Both the position numbers and the translations under genes were made by a program. Below are positions 59,455 through 64,000 of a stretch of DNA of 64,000 nucleotides, piece after piece. Origin of the DNA: Chitinilyticum piscinae (GTDB lineage Bacteria; Pseudomonadota; Gammaproteobacteria; Burkholderiales; Chitinibacteraceae); assembly GCF_015223195.1 (NCBI RefSeq), contig NZ_JADFUA010000003.1, forward strand, positions 372,001 to 436,000, read 5' to 3'. The notes under the pieces are model-generated. The model was not told the DNA's origin. It made no database searches and saw nothing but the letters and a program-made list of their open reading frames with translations. Within the stretch, counting starts at the first letter, position 1, and every line of letters starts with the position of its first letter.

Positions 59455-60768
59455 ATGTCCCAGCCACCGCGTCTGGCCCTGATCCTCACCGAATTTCCGC
59501 CGGCCTTTGGCGGCATGCAGACCCACGCGGAAGCACTCGCCGCACACCTGCTGCAGCGCGGCTGGTCGCTGGTGGTGTACACCTACCGGCCGGACCTGCC
59601 GGAACAGCAGGCCGCGGCAGCGCAGTTCGATGCCGGCTGCGGCTATCCGGTGCACCGGGTGCTCAGCCGCATCGGCTTCTGGCACAACCTGCGCCTGCTG
59701 CAGCGCGAGCTGGGCAGACAGGCTCCGGCACTGATCTACGCTGCCAATGTGTATTACGGCCTGCTTGGCGAGCGCCTGGGCGTGCCGGTCATCTGTCGCT
59801 CGGTCGGCAACGACGTACAGCGGCCATGGATTGCCTACCCCTACCGGCTGGGCAGCGGCATTGTCAGCCACCCGCGCCTGGAAGGCCCGCTGCACCGCCT
59901 TTACCGCCGCTGCAACACCCCGGAATGGCTGGAAGCACTGCTGCGCCGGGCGCGCCAGCAGCTGATGCGGCGCAGCGCCCGGGCCAACCGGCTGCTGCTG
60001 GCCAACAGCGATTACACCCGCGAGCTCCTGCTCGCCACCGGCGCCGATGCCCCGCGGATCCGCGTCGTGCCCGGGGGGGTCGATTGCGCCCGCTTTGCGA
60101 CGGCCTCGCCGGCGCTGCGCGCAACACTGGGATTGCCGCAGGATGCGGTCATCCTGCTGACGGCCTGCCGGCTGGTCGCCAAGAAAGGCATCGATTTCCT
60201 GATCGCGCAGCTACCCGCACTGCGCACCGTCGAACCACGCCTGCATCTGCTGGTGGTGGGTGACGGCCGCGAGCGCCGGCGCTGCGAGCAGCAGGTCAGC
60301 GCATTGCATCTGGACCACGCGGTCACCTTCGCCGGCCGCGTGCCGCAGCATGCGATCCAGCACTATTTCGCCGCCTGTGACGTCTTCATTCTTGCCAGCC
60401 GCATCAGCGTTAATCGCATCAGCGGGCTAGCTGATGCCGAAACCATGGGGCGGGTGCTGTGCGAAGCCAATGCCGCGGGCGTGCCGGTGCTGGCCAGCCG
60501 CAGCGGCGGCATTCCCAGCGTGATCCGCGACGACGACAACGGCCTGCTGTTTGCCAGCGACGATGCGGAAGATCTGTTGCGCCAGTTCCGCCGTCTGCGC
60601 ACCGATCCGGCACTGGCGGCACGGCTGGTCGCCCGCGGCCGGCAGCGGGCGCAGGAGGAATTCGACTGGCGCGTGATTCTGGCAGCCCACGAGCAGGCGT
60701 TTGCCAGTGTCCTGCAATCCAGCCGGCCAAGCCCGGCCACGCTGCTTGCCGCCAGTGCCGCCAGCTAA
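59455..60768 (+). CDS. GT4-type glycosyltransferase
   Basis: A 437-residue GT-B enzyme of family 4. It opens with LALILTEFPPAFGGMQTHAEALAAHL, the GGM-x-TH loop of the acceptor domain, and has the donor-domain core RVVPGGVDCARF, LTACRLVAKKGIDFLIAQL, VTFAGRVPQ and the E-x7-E helix EANAAGVPVLASRSGGIPSV. It probably adds a sugar to a lipid or polysaccharide precursor at the cytoplasmic face. GGAG precedes the ATG. The last codons run into a repeat that begins at the base after its TAA. No other polysaccharide genes are nearby. Confidence 0.92.
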   Translation: MSQPPRLALILTEFPPAFGGMQTHAEALAAHLLQRGWSLVVYTYRPDLPEQQAAAAQFDAGCGYPVHRVLSRIGFWHNLRLLQRELGRQAPALIYAANVYYGLLGERLGVPVICRSVGNDVQRPWIAYPYRLGSGIVSHPRLEGPLHRLYRRCNTPEWLEALLRRARQQLMRRSARANRLLLANSDYTRELLLATGADAPRIRVVPGGVDCARFATASPALRATLGLPQDAVILLTACRLVAKKGIDFLIAQLPALRTVEPRLHLLVVGDGRERRRCEQQVSALHLDHAVTFAGRVPQHAIQHYFAACDVFILASRISVNRISGLADAETMGRVLCEANAAGVPVLASRSGGIPSVIRDDDNGLLFASDDAEDLLRQFRRLRTDPALAARLVARGRQRAQEEFDWRVILAAHEQAFASVLQSSRPSPATLLAASAAS

Positions 60769-60827
60769 ATACATAACCGTGTATTGACCTGAGAGCAGCA
60801 ATTATCAAGGAGCCCAGACAAATACCA
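60769..60827. repeat. Dispersed 53-bp-period repeat with both inner arms
   Basis: ATACAT starts directly after the stop codon (60769), then AACC, GTGTAT (60779), and ATACCA (60822-60827). Outer arms are 53 bp apart and the inner pair bounds 49 bp. It separates convergent genes. Confidence 0.65.
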
Positions 60828-60840
60828 TCACCCCCCGGCT

Positions 60841-61353
60841 CTAGCCTTCGCGCCGGGCCAGCATGTAGGCCACCAGCTGGTCGAGTGCCTTGCCCCAGCC
60901 TTCCTGAAACCCCATCGCGGCATGCTGCTCCCGCCCGGCCGCATCACGGTGCTGCACCAGCGCGCGATAGTGGGTGCCGGTGGCGCAGGCCTGCAGAGCT
61001 AGGGTCACCGTAAACGGGAAGGTATTGCAATCCAGACCGTTGCCCAGTTGCGCCGGGCGGTAGCCCGCCTGCAGGGTATTGGTCCACACCAGCTGCCGCC
61101 CGGGATCTGCGGCCAGCACGCAGCCCTCGGCCGGAAACGTTTCCCCTTCGGGCGAGCGCATCACGGAAAAAAAGCGCCCGCCCGCGCGAGGCTCGATGAC
61201 ACACTCGACCGTCTGCCAGGGCGCCGGGGTAAACCAGTGCAGCAGATGCTCGGCCTGTGTCCAGCCGGCCCAGATCTCGTCCGGGGTCAGCGGCACGTCG
61301 CGACTGAAAAGCAGATCCAGTGCAGGATCGGCAGAAACAAGGGGGTGCGGCAT
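60841..61353 (-). CDS. SRPBCC (Aha1/CalC-like) protein
   Basis: A 170-residue protein of the AHSA1/START-like fold: FSRDVPLTPDEIWAGWTQAEHLLHWFTPAPWQTVECVIEPRAGGRFFSVM, then a FPAEGCVL strand, LVWTNTL and a C-terminal amphipathic helix (MGFQEGWGKALDQLVAYM). Such proteins bind hydrophobic ligands; a few act as cyclases or aromatase partners. The start at 61353 follows AGGAG. Longer in-frame upstream extension is not supported. It is convergent with the glycosyltransferase and divergent from the gene at 61507. Confidence 0.9.
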   Translation of the reverse strand: MPHPLVSADPALDLLFSRDVPLTPDEIWAGWTQAEHLLHWFTPAPWQTVECVIEPRAGGRFFSVMRSPEGETFPAEGCVLAADPGRQLVWTNTLQAGYRPAQLGNGLDCNTFPFTVTLALQACATGTHYRALVQHRDAAGREQHAAMGFQEGWGKALDQLVAYMLARREG

Positions 61354-61506
61354 GGCGATCTCCTGAAGGGGGTGACTGAGTTCTAGCACAGGGCGCGGCG
61401 GCGGGCCGGCTGTGCGAAATTCACACCATGCCTGTGACCTATCACCGCTGGCGGCGGGAACCGGCTGGACTAGAATCAGCACATCCCTTGCTGCGAGTCC
61501 ATCGTC

Positions 61507-62244
61507 ATGTCTTCCCGTCTGCTCGTTACCATTCTGACCGGCCTGTTTCTGACCCTGAGCGCACCTGCCGTGCTGGCACAGGATCCGCTGGTGAAACCCG
61601 TCCACTTTGCCAAGGGCAGCACCGGGGCGGTGCTCAAGGACTCGATCAAGGGTTACCAGTACATCGACTACAGGCTGACAGCCAAAGCCGGCCAGCAGAT
61701 GCAGGTCGAGCTCAAGAGCAATCATGGCGCGAACTACTTCAATATTCTGCCCCCCGGTAGCAGCGACGTCGCGCTGTTCAATAGCTCGACCAGCGGCAAC
61801 ACGGCCAGCCAACTGCTGCCCGACGACGGGGAATACACCGTCCGGGTCTACCTGATGCGCAGCGCCGCCCGCCGCAATGAAAGCGCGAACTTCACCCTCA
61901 AGGTCGCCATCACTGGCAGCCAGCCCGCCGTGAGCCACGATGCCAAGGTTAGCGGAACGCCCTATCACGCCACCGGCCCGGTACCTTGCGAGATTGCAGG
62001 CAAGGCCGCCAGCTGTACTTTCGGCGTGGAACGCCAGGGCAAAGGCAGCGGCACGCTTACCGTCACCCGGCCCGATGGCGGCCAGCGCGTGATTTTCTTC
62101 GAGCAAGGCAAGGCCACGGGCTATGACCAGAGCCAGGCCGACCGGCACACGCCGTTCAAGGCTACGCATCACGGCGATGAAACACGCGTGAGCATCGGCA
62201 AGGAACGCTACACGATTCCGGATGCCGTGCTCTTCGGCGGCTGA
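61507..62244 (+). CDS. Exported PliG-like (lysozyme-inhibitor-like) protein
   Basis: A 245-residue exported protein (signal peptide to about residue 24). Residues about 33-135 (FAKGSTGAVLKDSIKGYQYIDY, then YFNILPPGSSD, STSGNTASQLLPDDGEYTVRVYLMRSAARRNES) match the pattern of E. coli PliG, an inhibitor of g-type lysozyme, as I recall that sequence. The C-terminal 100 residues are an added domain of unknown type with two Cys (PCEIAGKAASC). If correct, it would protect the cell wall against host or competitor lysozyme in the periplasm. Confidence 0.75.
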   Translation: MSSRLLVTILTGLFLTLSAPAVLAQDPLVKPVHFAKGSTGAVLKDSIKGYQYIDYRLTAKAGQQMQVELKSNHGANYFNILPPGSSDVALFNSSTSGNTASQLLPDDGEYTVRVYLMRSAARRNESANFTLKVAITGSQPAVSHDAKVSGTPYHATGPVPCEIAGKAASCTFGVERQGKGSGTLTVTRPDGGQRVIFFEQGKATGYDQSQADRHTPFKATHHGDETRVSIGKERYTIPDAVLFGG

Positions 62245-62375
62245 AGCAGGGCCAGGCAGGAATAAAGCTTACTGGGGTGTAATTTTACCTTCTGGCCAGT
62301 CTGCCCCGGCTGGTATGCTGTTGGTATCGGCTGATGCAGTACCAGCCCCGCAACTACCAGCAAGGAGAATCCATC

Positions 62376-62753
62376 ATGCACCGTATCCTGGCCATGCTGT
62401 TCAGTGCCACCTTCCTCGCTGCCTGCGCGCAGGCCACCCCACCGGCCAGTCCGCCCGCCAGCTGCCCGCCTTCCGCAGGTGTGGGCGGCTATAGCCAGCA
62501 GCAGACCGTCAGCACCGAGGCGCGCGAAGCTGTGCAGGCAGCCCTGCAGCAACTGAACACAACCGCAACACTGCAGAAGATCCTGGAGGTGCGCACGCAG
62601 GTTGTGGCCGGCACCAATTACGCGGTGAAGTTCCAGCTGGATAACGGCGAAGTCTGGCATGCCGTCGTCTGGCGCAAGCTCGACGGCCACTATCAGGTCA
62701 CCCAGCGGGCCAGCAAGGCGCCGGTATCGCCCTTCTGCCCCGGCAAGCAATAA
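62376..62753 (+). CDS. Cystatin-like lipoprotein
   Basis: A 125-residue product starting at ATG 62376 after CAAGGAGAA. The signal ends in a lipobox LAAC (Cys16), followed by a Pro/Ala/Ser spacer. The domain contains QVVAGTNYAVKFQL, the cystatin Q-x-V-x-G loop that blocks papain-like proteases in eukaryotic cystatins, within a sequence (AREAVQAALQQLN helix first, then the strand) of the right order. Two late Cys or Pro-Phe residues end it. It may inhibit a cysteine protease at the envelope. It sits 131 bp after the lysozyme-inhibitor-like gene on the same strand. Confidence 0.8.
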   Translation: MHRILAMLFSATFLAACAQATPPASPPASCPPSAGVGGYSQQQTVSTEAREAVQAALQQLNTTATLQKILEVRTQVVAGTNYAVKFQLDNGEVWHAVVWRKLDGHYQVTQRASKAPVSPFCPGKQ

Positions 62754-62756
62754 GCG

Positions 62757-62815
62757 GGGTATCAGCCCCTGCGCCCCAAATAACCCAGCCCAAAGTCAAA
62801 TACCAACAAGGGTAT
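62757..62815. repeat. Dispersed repeat, tandem-arm copy
   Basis: GGGTAT at 62757, ATACCA ending 62805 (49 bp), spacer ACAA-like and GGGTAT again at 62810-62815, so the two GGGTAT arms are 53 bp apart, as in the copy at 41721. It separates convergent genes. Confidence 0.7.
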
Positions 62816-62821
62816 CTGACA

Positions 62822-63643
62822 TCAACAGCTGGCGCGCAAGGCCTGCGGGCTCATGCCGAAACGGCTGCGAAAACGTACCGCAAAGCGCGAGGGCGACGCA
62901 TAGCCGCATTGCTCGGCGATGCGCGCGACCGGTTGGCTCGAGCCCTGCAGCAACCCCAGCGCGATATTCAGCCGCACCTGCTCAAGCAGCTCGCGAAAAC
63001 CGCAGCCCTCCTGTGCCAGTTGTCGCCGCAGCGTCGAGGCGCCAACTCCCAGCGCACCGGCCAGCTCATCCACCGACCAGTTGCGCCCGGGCTGCAGCTG
63101 CAGCAGTTGCTGCACGCGGCGGGTCAGCGGCGCGGTCCGGTCAACGAACAGGCTGGCACCATGACCGCCCAGAGCCAGTGCCAGCAGCAGCCCTTCGGCG
63201 CGGTGCTGCAGCAAGGCATCGGGCTCGTGCTGCGCCGCTGCGCCGAACACTTCATCCCACAGCCGCGCCGGTAGCGCATCCAGCGGGGCGATCAGCGCCG
63301 GTGCTGTCTGAGCAAGCAGCGTGCCGAATACCTCCGGATGGCTGTCGCGGCAGTGCGCCAGCAAGGCCGGCGCCAGCTGCAGCACTTCGCAGACATACTG
63401 CCCCCCCTCGGGCTGGTTCAGCAGCTCCAGCTCCATGCCGGCCGGCACCGCGATCAGCTGGCCAACTCCGGCCGACTGGCTGGCATCCCCATCGTAGAGA
63501 ACCTTCCGCCCGCGGCGCACGCGCATCAGCAACGGCTGCCAGCACATGACCCGCCGCAGATGCTGGGGCGCGCTGGCCGTGATGGTGCCCTGCTGCACCA
63601 CCCGCAGTTGCACTGCGGCAGTCTGGACGGATGATTCACTCAT
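62822..63643 (-). CDS. AraC-family transcription regulator
   Basis: A 273-residue regulator. The C-terminal DNA-binding domain has both helix-turn-helices: WSVDELAGALGVGASTLRRQLAQEG and PVARIAEQCGYASPSRFAVRFRSRFGMSPQALR. The N-terminal cupin-like ligand domain (LLMRVRRGRKVLYDGDASQ ... QLIAVPAGMELELLNQPEGGQYVCEVLQL) binds an unknown effector. The PEBP gene ends 3 bp upstream of its start on the same strand, so the two are probably one transcript, with the regulator last. The target could be that gene or others. Confidence 0.93.
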   Translation of the reverse strand: MSESSVQTAAVQLRVVQQGTITASAPQHLRRVMCWQPLLMRVRRGRKVLYDGDASQSAGVGQLIAVPAGMELELLNQPEGGQYVCEVLQLAPALLAHCRDSHPEVFGTLLAQTAPALIAPLDALPARLWDEVFGAAAQHEPDALLQHRAEGLLLALALGGHGASLFVDRTAPLTRRVQQLLQLQPGRNWSVDELAGALGVGASTLRRQLAQEGCGFRELLEQVRLNIALGLLQGSSQPVARIAEQCGYASPSRFAVRFRSRFGMSPQALRASC

Positions 63644-63646
63644 GCT

Positions 63647-64000
63647 TTACTCGCTCCGGGGACGTTGGTAAGTGGCGGTGAGCTCGGCCTTGCCCAGCGC
63701 ATGCTGGCGCAACATATAGCCTACCAGCGCACCGCTGGCATTGGCATCCAGCGGCAGCGTGGGCGTATCCAGTGCCCACACGGTGAACTGGTAGCGGTGC
63801 GGCGCATCACCTTGCGGCGGGCAGGCACCGCCAAAGCCGCTGCTGCCGTAGTCGGTGCGTGTCTGCAGCGCACCGGCCGGCAGCGCACGGGCATCGACTT
63901 GCGTGGCATTGTCCGGCAGATTCACCACCAGCCAGTGCCACCAGCCGCTACCGGTCGGCGCATCGGGATCGTACACGGTAACGGCAAAGCTGCGGGTGCC
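63647..64000 (-). CDS. PEBP/YbhB-type (Raf kinase inhibitor-like) protein, N-terminus cut by window edge
   Basis: The minus-strand frame is open to the window end, so the gene begins beyond it. The visible 117 residues contain the PEBP signature: SFAVTVYDPDAPTGSGWWHWLVVNLP (DPDAP and the His of the ligand pocket), GACPPQGDAPHRYQFTVWALD (the GPCPP-like loop with PHRY) and a final helix. Bacterial PEBPs of the YbhB/YbcL kind are usually periplasmic or cytoplasmic with small-anion pockets; the signal peptide, if any, is off the window. It ends three bases before the AraC start. Confidence 0.92.
   Translation of the reverse strand, partial: GTRSFAVTVYDPDAPTGSGWWHWLVVNLPDNATQVDARALPAGALQTRTDYGSSGFGGACPPQGDAPHRYQFTVWALDTPTLPLDANASGALVGYMLRQHALGKAELTATYQRPRSE

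Overview
The window reads as a chromosome segment of a GC-rich betaproteobacterium, most probably a chitin-degrading member of the Neisseriales (Chromobacteriaceae/Chitinibacteraceae type). The evidence is the core order TPR protein - lolB - ispE - tRNA-Gln - prs - rplY, betaproteobacterial-type proteins throughout, and a secreted GH18 chitinase with two chitin-binding modules. This taxonomy is inferred from gene order and recognisable protein families only. There are about 58 genes, one tRNA, no rRNA, no CRISPR array and no intact insertion sequence.

Layout. 1-2712: a dynamin-like GTPase (cut by the left edge) and mutM on the minus strand. 2832-7821: the conserved core block ending in rplY. 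8029-12118: a Tat-exported PhoX-type phosphatase and the Kup potassium transporter. 12204-20470: a compact ten-gene polyamine/membrane module. A minus-strand pair (membrane-embedded spermidine-synthase-like protein and FAD amine-oxidase-like protein) is divergent from a plus-strand operon (DUF350 membrane protein, DUF4124 protein, SPFH-SHOCT protein, zinc-ribbon DUF4178 protein, a 52-residue Ser/Gly protein, AdoMet decarboxylase, TPR protein). 20521-36462: mixed housekeeping and signalling genes (S4 protein, chitinase, trpS, diguanylate cyclase, double receiver, branched-chain amino acid binding protein, DedA, UspA, SbtA/SbtB-like bicarbonate module). 36674-45319: Spo0M-like protein, small AraC protein, a glycosyltransferase facing an SDR/AMP-ligase operon, fdhD and a YdeP-type molybdoenzyme. 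45607-47085: an AT-rich foreign gene followed by the 3' end of a broken gene. 47149-64000: exported proteins of unknown function, ChbG deacetylase, two zinc-ribbon paralogs, an EAL phosphodiesterase, DUF2252, a diheme cytochrome c, VOC/WYL genes, a glycosyltransferase, a lysozyme-inhibitor-like protein beside a cystatin-like lipoprotein, an AraC regulator, and a PEBP protein cut by the right edge.

The most striking unexplained structure is a family of about 16 dispersed intergenic repeats. Their core is GGGTAT-N37-ATACCC (49 bp). They are often bounded so that ATACCC-N4-GGGTAT palindromes recur exactly 53 bp apart. The centres vary and are often palindromic. The copies sit almost always just after stop codons, and one supplies the stop codons of two convergent genes. 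I do not recognise this family; it is formally reminiscent of the short palindromic repeats of Neisseria.

The second candidate system is the polyamine/SPFH/DUF350 module at 12204-20470, whose overlapping genes imply one function linking polyamine chemistry with the cell envelope. A third is a roughly 235-base GC-rich stretch of nested hairpins (42730-42965) between fdhD and the YdeP-type enzyme, which looks like a structured RNA or a mobile-element remnant.
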